DNA of 64,000 bases, taken from the NCBI GenBank assembly GCA_022606425.2, contig JAHDVF020000457.1, positions 248,001 through 312,000 on the forward strand, read 5' to 3'. The translations under genes and the position numbers were made by a program. The DNA is from Lepidostoma basale. Taxonomy: Eukaryota > Arthropoda > Insecta > Trichoptera > Lepidostomatidae. How positions within the stretch are numbered: position 1 is the stretch's first letter; each line of letters starts with the position of its first letter. Below, piece after piece: positions 49,975-62,296 of this stretch. The notes beneath the pieces are model-generated. The model was not told the origin of the DNA, searched no databases, and saw only the letters and a program-made list of their open reading frames with translations.

Positions 49975-50790
49975 TCGTGTCACGTCAGGTCCCCCCTATC
50001 GTTGATGATCACTGCAGCAAATGTATTTCTGTCTGCCTTCTGAACTGCCGTCTACCAACTCCCCGACGTCCTTTTACTTTACCCATAAATATCAGTCGAG
50101 GAGGTGATATTTTTCTCACCTTAGCACATGACCCAATTATGAGACCTTTTTAACTTTCGCACTCGACAACACCTCTCTATTGGCTCTGGCTCTTTGTAGT
50201 ACGTCTGCATTACTGACCCTATCGGTCCACGGTATAAGAAGCATTCTGCGGTAAATTCACATCTCAAACCGGTTCATTACATTCACTTCCAGAGTCCAAG
50301 TTTCACAGCCATATAGTAGAACAGACCATACATAACATTTAATCATTCTTTGTTAAGATTATCGTTGAAAAGAAGGTTCTCATTTTATTAAGTAACAAAA
50401 TAAATTCTGCATTACATTATATCGGGGTCTGATGCTGCCAAGGTATTTAAATTGGTCGACCATTTCGACATTCGCACCATTCAGTTGCAGAGTGAATTTA
50501 GCATATTTAAGTCGCCCAAATGTCTTCTATTTGTTTTTTTTAAACATTGATTTTCAATTCCGGATCCTCTCTTGCTATATCAATTTAATTTAGGAGTTCT
50601 TGAAGATCGGGTATACTATCGGCTAAAATAACTGTGTCATCAGCACACCTGATATTATAAACAGTAACACTATTAACCCTCACTGCCAGGCTGGAGTTTT
50701 CAATACATTATCAGACTTGATTGGAACATAAGTTAAGCAATAGAGGTGCCAAAATCAGCCTAATGACTACACGTCTCCTAAACTGGACAC
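49975..50790 (-). mobile_element. RTE-type LINE relic
   Basis: Minus strand shows, in several frames, CADDTVILADSIPDLQELLN (a degraded YADD box), then MYRRMLLIPWTDRV-like sequence and NREVLSSAKVKKV. This is the RT to C-terminal region of an RTE/BovB-group element. Heavily broken and old. Confidence 0.65.
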
Positions 50791-51556
50791 AAGGGCCTGG
50801 TGGGAGCATCTCACCATCCATTCACCTTAATATAATTCTTCAAAATTCAATTACATACTTATAATTTGCCTAATAAATCTTTATTACGCAACTATTTCAA
50901 TCGAATGCGTAAATGATTAATTGAGGGATACCGAAATTATTAACTTATAAAGATAATAAAGTTTAGTTGATACACATTGCACGTATAAACCAAACGGCAA
51001 CGGCAAAGCAAATGAAAGAAAAGCAAGACGGCATTAATAGAAATCAATGCCGTCTCGAATCTATGTCATCATGTATATCAGACAGTGTCCCTCAAGCATT
51101 CGGAGATAACTGCTCCTTTATCAGTCTGTTTTTTAACATCATTCTACAGATAGCTGCAACTAGATATCTCCACACCCAGATATCTGAACTCCATAACCTG
51201 TTCTATGTTCTATTCTAATTTCACATTTATAATCGAAATAAAATACGAGATCACGGCACGAGACACATAATAACGGCCTAGAGAAGCTCCATGTTGCAAA
51301 TATAATCTATGTGCTTACGGCCTGGTAAATACTCCAAATCCTACATTTTTTTTACATCCACTTAAAAAAAATTCTATGGTAAATGTATACCGTGTGTGGT
51401 CGTATTTGACATATAATATAATTTATAAAAGTTCTGTTTTAAGGGGGAAAATATATATTTTATAGCCCAAATAAAGTTTAACTAATCCATAAGTGAACAT
51501 TGTCATTAATTTTGAATCATTAATATTTATTATTAAGTCGATATACTTCATTCATC
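50791..51556. other. Coilin upstream region
   Basis: No gene recognised. Contains a short inverted repeat at 51030-51060 (GACGGCATT ... AATGCCGTC). Confidence 0.4.
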
Positions 51557-54500
51557 ATGGGTTTCAGAGTGCCGGTTCAAATGACAAAATTTTTTACCGA
51601 TGAGAGATCGTTTAGCTATGTTTACGTTCACGAAAAATTCAAAAGTATTCGACAATTGGAGTTGTATTTGATTGACACGTTTAGTTTAGAAGGAGAACTG
51701 TGTCTAATGAAAGAAAATTATCTACTCCCGAGTTGTGAGAGCATTAATATTGTAAAGGCCGACGAGATGATAACGTAAGTGTTCTATTTTTTTTATTTCT
51801 TTACCCTTAATGATTTAAATTTTTTAACAAAATCATTTTTTTATCTATTGCAAAATAGAAGTTCGAAAAATAATTTTATTTATTTCGTATATTTATATAT
51901 CTGTATCGATAAGAATGTGTTAGTAGCAAATTTACTAGAAATATAAATTTGATAGTAGTTCACAGTATATTTTATTATGACGTACAATAAATGTTTGCCC
52001 TTGATATAAATATTCATTCAGCCATGTAGTTACATTCTTCTAAGTGATCTCATTAGTATGGCATTTATCCTACTTTCATCCTTTTTCTGCCAACTCCAAG
52101 TTTCACTTCCATACATAATGGTCGGCACTAGAACCCCATTGTGCACTGCCATCTTGGCTTCAGTTGATATATTTCTATTTGCCATGATGGTTTTGAAACC
52201 ACCATTTATTTTGTTTCCAGCTTTCGATGTCTTTCTCCAATTTTCCATCTCTTGTAGACATGATTCCTAGATAAATAAATTCGGTAACTTGCTCCAATTT
52301 TTCACCGTTCGCACTCAGAGCCCTTGAGATGAGTAATTCATAAAAATGGCGCTCTATAATTATCCAATTTATTATTATTATTATTATTATATCACAATTT
52401 GTCATGCATTCTTTCTTTAAAATATCATAACTTTAGGCTTTGACACGTTCATCACAAGATCTTTGATTCTTGTTACTAATTTTCGGACCAGCGTTTATGC
52501 CTTCTAGTTTCTTCATACAATTGTCCATGTATAGATTGATCAACCACGGGGACATTACACAGCCCTGTTTGACACCTTTTGTGATATCAAAGTTCATTGC
52601 TAATAATGAAAAAAAAAAAAAAAAACTAGTATATATTTAGTTAAATTCCACTAAGGTTTATTGCTTGGGCCGGTTTCAGGAGCTCACTGCCATTTTGTAG
52701 CGTATAACAAGAATATGTACAAAGTTCAAACATTCTAAATTAGTAGATTTTTCTATTTGTAAAATTAATGGTTAAGCAATGATGTTAATTTACATATTAA
52801 GTATTTGTATTAATGTCTGCTTTCTAAAAGTTTTTTATATATTATATGGGAGTGATTTGTTTCACATTATCACATTTGATAATGCCTTAGCAGGTAGCAC
52901 ATTTGATAATGCCTTAGTTACTTCACACATTAATATTAAACATAATTATTATATTTTACATGAAGCAGAGGAAGCTAATTATCATTTTTATTATTTTCAG
53001 TGTGAGTCCATTACAATCACCATTTACCTTCATTGATAAAGCATATTCTTCCAACAAAGAGAGTCCCCCATTAGAAGAGGTTACAGAAAATGTTGAAAAA
53101 GAAGCTAAAAAGAAAAAACGAAAGAAGAATAAAGAATCAACGCAAGAAATCTCCACAGTTGATTTCGATATTGACGAAAAGTTGCCGAATAAGGAAAACG
53201 TTTCTTTAAATTGTTCTTCTGCAAGTCCAATTAAAACCAAGGTTTTGGATAATCCAGAAGTGTTTACAGCTATTAAAAATATTGAGGAATATCATTCTAA
53301 ATTTAAACAAAAAAAATCTGAAGAAGAAGAAGTTGAAGCTATGAAATCGAAAGCTTTGAATGCTCTGAAAGATTTTTTCCCCACAAATGTTAACGGAGTC
53401 AGCGATGGGCGTATAAAGAAACGAAAACGAATTAGGATTAGGAAAAGTAAGAAGAGCAACCAAGTGGAATATTTACAGTCTGACAGTGAGTCAACTATTA
53501 CTCAAAACAATAAATCCTTAGTTCTGACAACGGGGAAAATTAATTCTCATGTCCGGTTGGTATTTTTTTCTTCCACTTTTGTTTAATATATATAAGTGAA
53601 CATTTTGCAAGTTCCTTATATATTGTATATTAAGTTTGTTTGTTTTTTTTAATAATGTTATTTTGAATATTCCAGATTTACTCAATCTGTGGAGAAGCCT
53701 GTCACAATATTACAAAATGAAATAGTCACCCAAAAAAATGATAAGAAGCCCAGAATCGTCCGTGCTATTCAACCTGATATAGCATCCATAAATACCACAA
53801 ATGGAGTCAAACATTTTGATAAAGTGACGAGTTCTGAAAGTGCTAAAAATTTCTTTCCAGATTTCATTTCATTCAGTTCATCTAATAAATTAAATTCACA
53901 TGAAAATGTTTCGCAAAATGGTGGAAGCTATCCTTCTCTCAGTAATATTTTGAAAGAGTTGGATAATTATCCAATAATAAACAACATGTCTCTGGAAAGT
54001 GATGCTGTCATTGTCTTTAAGGTATATTATTAGCATTTGATATTGAATAAGTGAATAAAAAAATAATGTTATTCCATTCATGGTAGAATTGTAAAAAATA
54101 AAAAATTGTTTTTAAATTATATATGTATTTAGTTAAATTCCATTTATGTTTATGGCTTCCAATGGTTTCGGCAGCTCGCAGCCATCTTCTGGTACCTATA
54201 TCAAAGTTTGTTAGGTTTAATATGAAGTGATAATGGTAGGGGGTTGAAGTTTAAAAGATTCTTTATGGTAGTTTGAAAAGTATTTAAAAAAAAAAACTTT
54301 TCGAACACTAAAGGATTATATAGATCTTCAACTCCCCACCATTATCATTTCATATATAAGCCTATCAAACTTTGATATAGGTACCGGAAGATGGCAGCGA
54401 ATTGGTGAAACCAATCGAAGCCATAAACATTAGTAGAATTTAACTAAATATATTTAACCGCCCTACATTTGGGTTATTTTCTGAGAAACATGCAAAAAAC

Positions 54501-56402
54501 GAGCAGGTTTTTTTATTAATGAAATTTAATAATATACAAAATTTATTTTATTAAATTACGAAAAAATTAAATACCCGGCCGCACACTTCACCTGCCCCTT
54601 GTAAAACTATCATATTTATGAAGACTTGGGCTCAAGTTTTGATGGCACACACGCGTATCCCTAAAAAATTGTACATTTTAGGTACATTACTTTTTCTCAA
54701 GCCCGTACGTGATACGGGATATCGTAGAATGGAACATATCAAAGTGAACATATCACGTACGTTCAAATACGTAGGGTGGTCAAAAAGAATAAGTGATTGT
54801 GAGTGAATAAAATAAATATTTGGGTGATACACATAGCACCGTTTTTAGGAATAGGTCTTCTTCTTTTGTTTTGGAGGAAGCCGAGGCAGAATAAATATTT
54901 TATACGAAGCAATGACACGGAACATTTAAATAAATTGTGCTGAATTGTTTGGTATTAACTTTCCTTTCATGCAGGCAAAACGGGTTAAAATAATGTACAT
55001 GCATCGATCACACATCGCAGCAGAGTTTTTTTTCTCTTACATTTTAGGTCAGTTAGTAGTTTATATTTTAATGTGCTGTATTAGCTGAGCGTCGTATATT
55101 TTGATAATTACTTTTGCAAATATCTCTATTCTAGTTATTACGGTTTTGGCGAAATATATCCATCAATGAAAAAATTCATTATTTTATTCAATTTCGAATT
55201 TAACATCGCTGTTCTAGCATCAGTGGATACATTGTCTGTACACGCAGAAAATACATATTTATTTATTAAATTTTACAAAATTCAAAATTTTCTCTTTTTT
55301 CTTCTTCTCATAACGGATATTTAGTATTTATTCAGATAAATGAGATTTTTAATGCAGATTACAAAAAATAGTAATTATTATTATTTTTTTCAGATGCTTA
55401 AAATGGGAGAAGATTATGCACCGATAATTTCTGATTTCATTTTAGGAAAAGTCATCAGTTGTGACCTTGATTCACAGTCCATCCAATTAGCCATATTAGG
55501 TATGTTTATACTTAATGTAAATAAACTAAAAATTATTTAAGTAAAAATGTGATGATTACATAAAGCGTGCGCTTAACCCAACCAATGACAGGTCATAAGT
55601 CCTGTAAACACCTTGATCATCCATGTTCAGTTTCCAGTTTACGTCTTCGTCTCTATTGAGATACAATTAAAATTTGAATTAACCACCCTTTGGTGTAAAT
55701 CCAGGATTTGTATACAGGTATAAGTATACATTCACAAATATTTGGTCTTCAAATATTCTGGTCAAAATTCTTTGGCATATAGAATGGAATAATACTCCTA
55801 GCGGCTTCTAACAATATGTTGGTCAACAGCCTTCACATTGTGTTAATAAGGTAGTTTGCTAAATGCCGAAAATCATTCTCCATAGATGGCGTTAGTGGGT
55901 CGGTTGTATAGGTTAATTCTTGAAAAAATTCACTAGTGCAACCAAATCTACATAGATGGCTGACTGAAACTGCCACGTGAAGATAAATATGGATTTTGAA
56001 GTATATATACATCTTCCAAAAATTTGTCATGCATGATCACAAATAACAAAGGTGGAATGGGGAATGTTGTAATTACATAAAGCGTGCGCTTAACCCAACC
56101 AATGACAGGTCATAAGTCCTGTAAACACCTTGATCATCCATGTTCAGTTTCCAGTTTACGTCTTCGTCTCTATTGAGATACAATTAAAATAAAAATGTGA
56201 TGTTATGTATCTATGTGATTTTTGTCTAGTAATATACTAATTATTTTGTATTTTCTTGATAGATGGACACGAAGAGTGCATTACTCCTTCAGGAAAGTTT
56301 GAGTTAGATCAGGATGACGATGATGCGAAGGTTGATACGCTTCCTGTTGTCATCGACGTCTCCTGGGATCAACTTCTTGAGCCTCGATTATTTCATAATT
56401 GA
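51557..56402 (+). CDS. coil: Coilin, Cajal body scaffold protein
   Basis: Exons 51557-51774, 53001-53555, 53676-54021, 55394-55499, 56263-56402; 1365 nt, 454 aa (human 576). The N-terminal 75 residues (FKSIRQLELYLIDTFSL ... YLLPSCESINIVKADE) fit coilin's ubiquitin-like self-association domain. The middle is disordered, with two basic nuclear-localisation stretches, KKKKRKKNK at 109-117 and KKRKRIRIRKSKK at about 207-220, plus acidic/serine runs. The C-terminal 110 residues (YPSLSNILKELDNYP ... DYAPIISDFILGKVISCDL ... VSWDQLLEPRLFHN) match the atypical Tudor domain. Coilin nucleates Cajal bodies, sites of snRNP and telomerase RNP assembly. It is fast-evolving, so identity rests on the two ends. 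AATAAA at 56432. Intron 4 contains the 636-bp terminal-repeat element. Confidence 0.85.
52027..52600 (-). mobile_element. LINE fragment with rearranged RT (WNWQKKDES family)
   Basis: Minus strand, from 52600 down: GVKQGCVMSPWLINLYMDNC (RT motif), then VKA*SYDILKK, YLGIMSTRDGKLEKDIESW, MAVHNGVLVPTIMYGSETWS and RINAILMRSLRRM. The YADD block between is missing, so it is internally deleted. In coilin intron 1. Confidence 0.72.
52630..52715 (-). repeat. Penelope-like end fragment, single copy
   Basis: TTTAGTTAAATTCCACTAAG followed by GGTTTCAGGAGCTCACTGCC matches the arms at 54121-54455; the hammerhead-like hairpin is decayed. Confidence 0.5.
52826..52950. mobile_element. Palindromic MITE, partial copy 4
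   Basis: Contains TATATGGGAGTGAT and a centre with CATTTGATAATGCCTTAG duplicated in tandem; matches the copies at 1.2 and 13.7 kb. The right arm is lost. Confidence 0.5.
54121..54455. repeat. Palindrome of Penelope-like end fragments
   Basis: Arms 54121-54281 and 54296-54455 are reverse complements over about 160 bp around an A-rich centre. Each contains GATGGCAGCGA-type hairpin sequence followed by GAAACCA, parallel to the 16.4-kb palindrome though of a different subfamily. In coilin intron 3. Confidence 0.7.
55555..56190. mobile_element. Compact element with 119-bp terminal direct repeats
   Basis: Direct repeats 55555-55673 and 56072-56190 are identical over 119 bp and enclose 398 bp. The flanks are duplicated: TAAAAATGTGATG at 55542-55554 and 56190-56202 (12 bp clean, the 13th shared with the repeat end). 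It lacks coding capacity. The layout resembles a TRIM, or a partial tandem of a 517-bp unit as in retrozyme or Penelope-type insertions. It sits in coilin intron 4. Confidence 0.75.
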
Positions 56403-56431
56403 TGTTTATTTAATTTTAATCTTGAAATTAT

Positions 56432-56437
56432 AATAAA
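56432..56437 (+). promoter_or_regulatory. coilin polyadenylation signal
   Basis: AATAAA 30 bp past the coilin stop. A minus-strand AATAAA at 56557-56552 would serve the convergent QTGAL gene. Confidence 0.6.
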
Positions 56438-56593
56438 ACAAATAATATTATAATATACATATTTTAATGTCTTGTATTATATTAATTACATTTATAATTT
56501 CTGCTTAATTATATTCCATGGTTATGAAATATTCATTAACAAAACAGTTGCTTTATTTATGTCTTTTATATTCGATCAAATTAGTATTTTTAT

Positions 56594-59500
56594 CTAACTA
56601 AAAATGATATAGTCCTTTCCTTCTTGTAAATTCAACGATGTAAGATTCTCTTCAAACTTTCCATTAGTTAGATCCTGAAAGTATAGCACAGGATTATAAC
56701 ATAGAAGACAATCATTGATTCAATGTGCAATTAAAATATGTATCTATTTTCTGTCCATAATACGAGATGAAAAATGATATCATTCAACCATTGACATTTT
56801 ATAAGATAATAAGTAAGTTAGCATATTAGTTGCAATCTTTTACTTACCAATTTCATGCATATAATGAGAGGAGGTATCGCATCTTTGAAGTGTATTATTG
56901 GAATTTTATGGGTTACTTTTCTTCTTGTCGGACAGTACAATTCATAAACTTGACCAATTTTATTAGCATCAACATCACACAATGCCTTGACAAGTGTTTT
57001 TTGTTTATCGTCTAATGCTTTTACAAATTTTCTTCCTTGCTTCCCAGCATTCCAGATAGTAAAACCGTTTTGACACCCAGGGAGGTAATATTTAACAAAC
57101 TGTTGAAACCTTAAATTCCAAATAGTGTCGCTGAAAAGATATTTAAGCAAAAATAATTACTAAGATGACTTCTGTTATGATTTATAAAATATTTAACTCT
57201 TTGAATATTAAACAAGTAAACATTGTGAATCTATTGAGAAATGATAACAGTTGTTACCGCCTTATATATGATATTAGAACATTTGTATTTAAAAACTTTC
57301 TTTGTGAAATGCAGAGTGGTGTGAAATTATCACAATTAGTAATTCATTGATAGTTATATCCTGATGGGGTATGGAATGATATTGAAAAAGAGTATTTGCA
57401 TAGTCAAATAATGGTTTAAAATTAACATGTGGGGTTGTGTTCTTTTTTTTCAGTGTATTTATTATATTCGATTTTACATTTATGATATTAATAATTTCCA
57501 TTATTATAGAGACCCTTAAAGATACATTACACATATGTTTTATTTATCTTACTATCAATTAGTTTTTTTAGACAATTAGCTGACATAAAAAAGAATTAAA
57601 ATTACAATATTAGCAATGTTTCAGTTGGTGGTGAATGTTTTGGGCCGCAGGAGTCCTTCAAAAGATGGTAGTTGATATGTATATTTGCAATATTTCAATC
57701 TAAAAATTCTTTCTGAAATGCTTTTTGTTATCAGACAAAGAACTTGTCATTACGCGAAGTGAAAATAAATATAAAAATTTAGCACAAGCAAAGACAACAC
57801 AATTGTTCTATATAGGTCACGAGTTGTCACAAAATACAATTAGTCCGAAGTGAATAAAATATTATTTGATGCAATCACAAATGTTTTCGAACACTGCTGA
57901 CTGTAATATAAATCAAGTTCATAAATGATATATAATATCTGATAGGCCAAGTTCATATATGATACGCTTGTATGCATGTACATACAATAATTAAGTATTT
58001 AAAAAATAATTATAAATGGTATCATTTCTCAGAAGAATTTTGAAAAACATCACAGCAGCCAAAGTGTAATAATAATATATATTATATTATACAGATATTA
58101 TAACCGAAGAAAATCTCCATATATAGGGCATATTATGTGCAACCCGAAGTACCATTTATTGCAGCTGATAATTCAGGGGAAGGTTGAGGGGAAAAAGAGG
58201 GGTGGGATGCAGAAGAATATCATAACTGGGAAATCTCAGACAGTGGAGTAGATTGCTGATCATGGGCAGCCTTATGCACACGTAAAAGGGATAAAGCGAT
58301 CGCAAACATCCAGTAAGAGAAGAAGCTTATAATAGATACATGCCTAAATACTGAGAAGGTTGCAGATCCTAAATGGTAAGTATAGACAAGTAAACATTTA
58401 TCCACTCGGTAAACGGAGCCTCCTTTATTAAGGTGTTCGTAAAAAAAAATAAGGTCTTCTGGAGTACCCTTGTTTTCTTCTGAAAATTCACCTACCCTGA
58501 AAGTATTTAGTTTTGGTTATTACATTAATGAAAATAATACATTTACATTCTAATGATAACTGATTTATAAAACATCATTTTTTAGCAAATCACCTCATGG
58601 GGTTATTCATTATACCTATTAAAAACATCCCGATGGAAAAACCAAGTGGGCATTATCACGGTGGGGCCATGTGATGTGTATATCTGTACATCCAGTTCAT
58701 TTTGTGGTAAGTTGTTGGCCCACTTTGTAAATCTCTCGGTAGAGTTTGGAGGGTCTCTATCAAACTTGCAGCCGATAATCTAGATCGATAATGGAATACA
58801 AGTTTCAATTTATTCAAAATAAATTTGTTATTGTAAAAAATAATTGAAAATCAATTGCAGCGATTTGTACTTTTGTTTGAAATTGAATTATTTTACAGTG
58901 TTAACCATATGACGTTATCCTCAGATCTTAAACGGGTGAAATCGGTTGTTCTGATGTTATTTTCATTAATTTACATGAACACCCTTCTGTAATAAGTAAT
59001 AAAACATTTTGTATCACTTTTAATTTCTGTGTTGTTTTTATGAAACATTTTGTATCACTTTTAATTTGTGTTGTTTTTACTTAAAAACTGTCAGATCATT
59101 TTGCCGCTCCCTGTAAAATAATAAGTTCTACTACAATAGTCAAAAATACCTTGTTCTTCAAGATGTGTTATAAATTGGTAGCAAAAGCGCCTCAATATGT
59201 GTTGGATTTTGTTTTTTTATAAAGGCACTTTTTTAGCAAAGTATTATATTTATTTTAGGCACAACAAATTATTTCTGACGTTTATGAGTGATCAAGCATA
59301 GTTTATAACTTCAACAAATTTTTCTTTAATATGTGTCACTGAAGAACTGGTGTAATCAAATATTGAACTTTTAAACCAATCTTTCAAATTCTGCACAAGA
59401 TTTTTTTACATACTTACATAGTCATACTTACAGCATTTTTATTGCTTCTGGCAGCTAGACATTGTTCGAATATTCTCTCTGGAAGCATAAGATCATCCAC

Positions 59501-60077
59501 ATCTTGAAAACAAAGAAATGTCCCACAGCTGGCTTTAATGGCTGCATTTTTTGCATATCCAACTAAAATCAACTTAAATTTAATTACATATCAGAAAAAA
59601 CATTTATTCAACAATATACATTGTAGTTATTTAAATATATCAGTGTGGTTTTAATTATCAGTACTAACCGCCTTTAGGTTTATCCGAAGAGTTTGTGGTG
59701 TGAGTGAATAATATTTTGTTACTCTCAAAAATGGGTTGCCAATTGTTTAATAATTCTACCGTTTTATCTGTGGAGCTGTCGTTGAAAATGGATATTTCGA
59801 GTTTCATTCCATGTTTTAAAGCAGTTTGAGATACAATTGAATTGAAACACGCATCAATCCATTTCTCTCCATTAAAAATAGGCAGAATAATTGACTAGAA
59901 TATAGAAGAAAATAAAAACAACCATTACATGACAAGGACTGACTCAAAATTCACAATATGATTATTGAACATTAAATGTATTGTGTTTTTATCTCGATTA
60001 AAATGTATGGATTATTGAGGTTACAAAAAAGGTTGACTTACAACGTCGGTTTCTGGTGAAAATGATTCATTGTTCAT
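56594..60077 (-). CDS. B3gntl1: Queuosine-tRNA galactosyltransferase (B3GNTL1/QTGAL)
   Basis: Coding exons in transcript order: 60077-60042, 59894-59669, 59562-59432, 58779-58616, 58496-58344, 57130-56848, 56674-56594; 1074 nt, 357 aa (human 361). Family GT2, GT-A fold. Visible motifs: [20 protein letters not shown] (13-32), [20 protein letters not shown], the metal/nucleotide-binding DVDD at 108-111, [41 protein letters not shown] with the likely catalytic acid, [11 protein letters not shown] and CDVDANKIG. The vertebrate enzyme adds galactose to queuosine at the wobble base of tRNA-Tyr. The 58496-58344 exon must use a GC donor (TTTAG then GCATGT): this is the only choice that keeps frame and gives SDTIW at the junction. 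Upstream a CAG acceptor at about 60113 implies a 5' non-coding exon. Confidence 0.93.
58095..58290 (+). mobile_element. LINE 3' coding fragment
   Basis: Reads [20 protein letters not shown], then [19 protein letters not shown], the common LGHIMRN-KY-LLQLI-QGK block of insect LINEs. In a QTGAL intron, opposite to the gene. Confidence 0.7.
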
Positions 60078-61210
60078 TTTTGATTTAACCAAAGGATTTT
60101 CTGCAAAGAAGAGTCTAATAATACTAGCAGTAGTTCAAAATATTACTATACATGTGAAAAATATTTTTTCACAATATACGATTTAAAAATAATATATGCA
60201 CCAGTTAAATTTGAAATTAAATGTGATTTGAATACGTAGATTCAAACCTCTGTATGCCAGAAGATCCGAGTCCATGACTCAGTCTATTAAGTGTGCATGA
60301 AATATTTTTTAAATCCACAAAACTATGTTAAATTAATAAAAATATGTTGTAAATACAATAGAGAGCGGTTCAAATTTCGGTTTCACGATCTTATGAGCAT
60401 AGAAAAGGTATTCTATGGTTTTCAGATGTCAAAAATATCACAGACAATAATTAGATCCTATCCTTAGAAGGCACCTACACAAGCAGTTGAAATAAAACAT
60501 TTTCGAAAAAATTAATAGAAGATAGGAAATAAAGTAATATTTGAGGTAAGTTTTTTTTTGTTAAGCTGACCAAAAATCTTATAAAAACAGCTCAAAATTA
60601 CAAAAAAACATTTACGTGATTCTTCTTCTTCATATGCCATATCAGGTCTCTCCAACGTTGAATTACTTTTATAAAGACTTCTGTCTTGCGCCGCCCGGAA
60701 CAATCAGGATACGGCCACACCGAAGTACCAGGGTCGGAGGCTAGGTGGACACCTGGCGAACCAACATATCAAATCAAATCAAATCAGTTTATTTACTCAA
60801 AAGACATTACAAACAGCATAAATGTTTAAGGCGTACTATGGGACTGGCCACACTATAGGTTTGCGCCACAGGTCGTGATCACAAGCGAACTGTGTCTTGG
60901 CGCCTACCCAGGCACTCCGGTGTGGCCGTACCCTCACTCCACGCTTCTTATTCCAAATAAAATCTTATCGTTGTGCAGCCAAGACGTTTACATTTGGCCA
61001 GGATCACGTCGTCCCTCAATTTTGCCAATTAACAAAAGTTGTAGGATTTTGTATTTGTCTCCATGCAAGATGTGACCCAGATGGTAAAAAATCTTACGGA
61101 GTTTAATACTTAATGCAAAGAGTTCTCCTTAGGAGTTCTGAATTGCTGATCAAATTTATTTGATTAATTACCCAAAAATACACTTCGTGTGAAGTATCAA
61201 CCAGGTGGTA
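60078..61210. other. QTGAL 5' flank with degraded repeats
   Basis: Contains an (AAATC)n-like run at about 60771-60790 and a region (60640-61090) whose relatively GC-rich, broken frames look like old retrotransposon sequence, but I could not assign it. Confidence 0.35.
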
Positions 61211-62296
61211 GGGGAGATGTAGGTAATGGGAGTCACTTAAGCGAGAATTGAAAAAAAAACCAAACTATTAGTTAACTATTTATTGCTTAAGCCTTATTAT
61301 AGACTTTAGTTATTAAACTATTAATTGAGATCACCTTTAATCACTTTGGCTTTTTACTTTTGGAACAATAATCATTTAAAAAAAAATCAGGTTTGACCAC
61401 CATTGCCCACATCTGTTGGCAATGGTGGTCAGCATGTTGGCAATGGGGGTCAACACAAATCGTACACATAATTGCAAGCTGAGTCCCACCCAGTGCAATC
61501 TAAATGAGCCCAAAGCCCACATGAAGTGCATCGGAACCACATCTCATTATCTCGCCCGAATTCGCCGCATACAAGACATTGGTTGTCAGAATCTTCTGCA
61601 TCATCGTTTTTGTCGTCCTGGTACGAGTCATCAGTGTTCATATCTGACGCTGAAGTATTGTTCGATTCCTGCAGAATTTTCTTCTTTATCTATTTTCTTC
61701 GCGTACCTCTTCTGAAGACTCGAAAATGGGATGTTCATTGTTTTAGCGGCTTTTCTTGTTGAATAACCTTGTTCATCGATGAGCTCCACGGCCTTTTTCA
61801 GGTTAGTTATAGACCAGTTAGCCTTATTTATCTTTCTAGGAAGAACGTTCGGTATCTACAAACCAAAAATAATATTATTTTATCGAAGACAGGAAATGTT
61901 AACAATAAGGGTCACCTGACTCCGATTGCCTACATCGGTAAAATAGAGAAAAAACCTACCTTGACATAAAAGTAAAAGTGATAGTGGTAAAATGAGTTTG
62001 AAATCACGATCTAAAATGCTTTAGTCATTACATATCACAAGCGCAAAAAGAAACACTCATTAGTTTGATCCTTACCTTCGGATTTGTCCACTCGAAAAAT
62101 TAGATCAGAAGGGCCCGAAAACTTGTTACGTCTACCACTCTCTAACACGTGATGCGAACTGAGTAAGCTGCCTACCGCGGATGTTACCGGCAAACAGCTA
62201 GCGTATGACGTCACTGAAACCGCCATCACGCGTATTGTTTTCGAATTAAAGGGGTGACTCCCATTGCCAACTGACTCCCATTGCCTACATCTCCCC
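61211..62296 (-). mobile_element. pogo-like element with psq HTH and PHD finger
   Basis: Terminal repeats GGGGAGATGTAGGTAATGGG and the complement at 62296 match at 24 of 25 positions; TA flanks both ends. On the minus strand, 61870-61690 encodes a Pipsqueak-type HTH (ANWSITNLKKAVELIDEQGY then STRKAAKTMNIPFSSL), and 61641-61450 a PHD-like finger (CLVCGEFGRDNEMWFRCTSC, GLWAHLDC). The DDE domain between them is deleted. The GGGGAGA start is shared with the element at 5474. Confidence 0.85.

Noticed and set aside
55555..55673. Hammerhead ribozyme in the 119-bp repeat
   Set aside because: No CUGANGA box followed by GAAA on either strand; only a simple 5-bp hairpin.
58220..58405. Minus-strand ORF of 61 codons starting MDKCLLVY
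   Set aside because: Its first part is the QTGAL exon; the rest runs into the intron.
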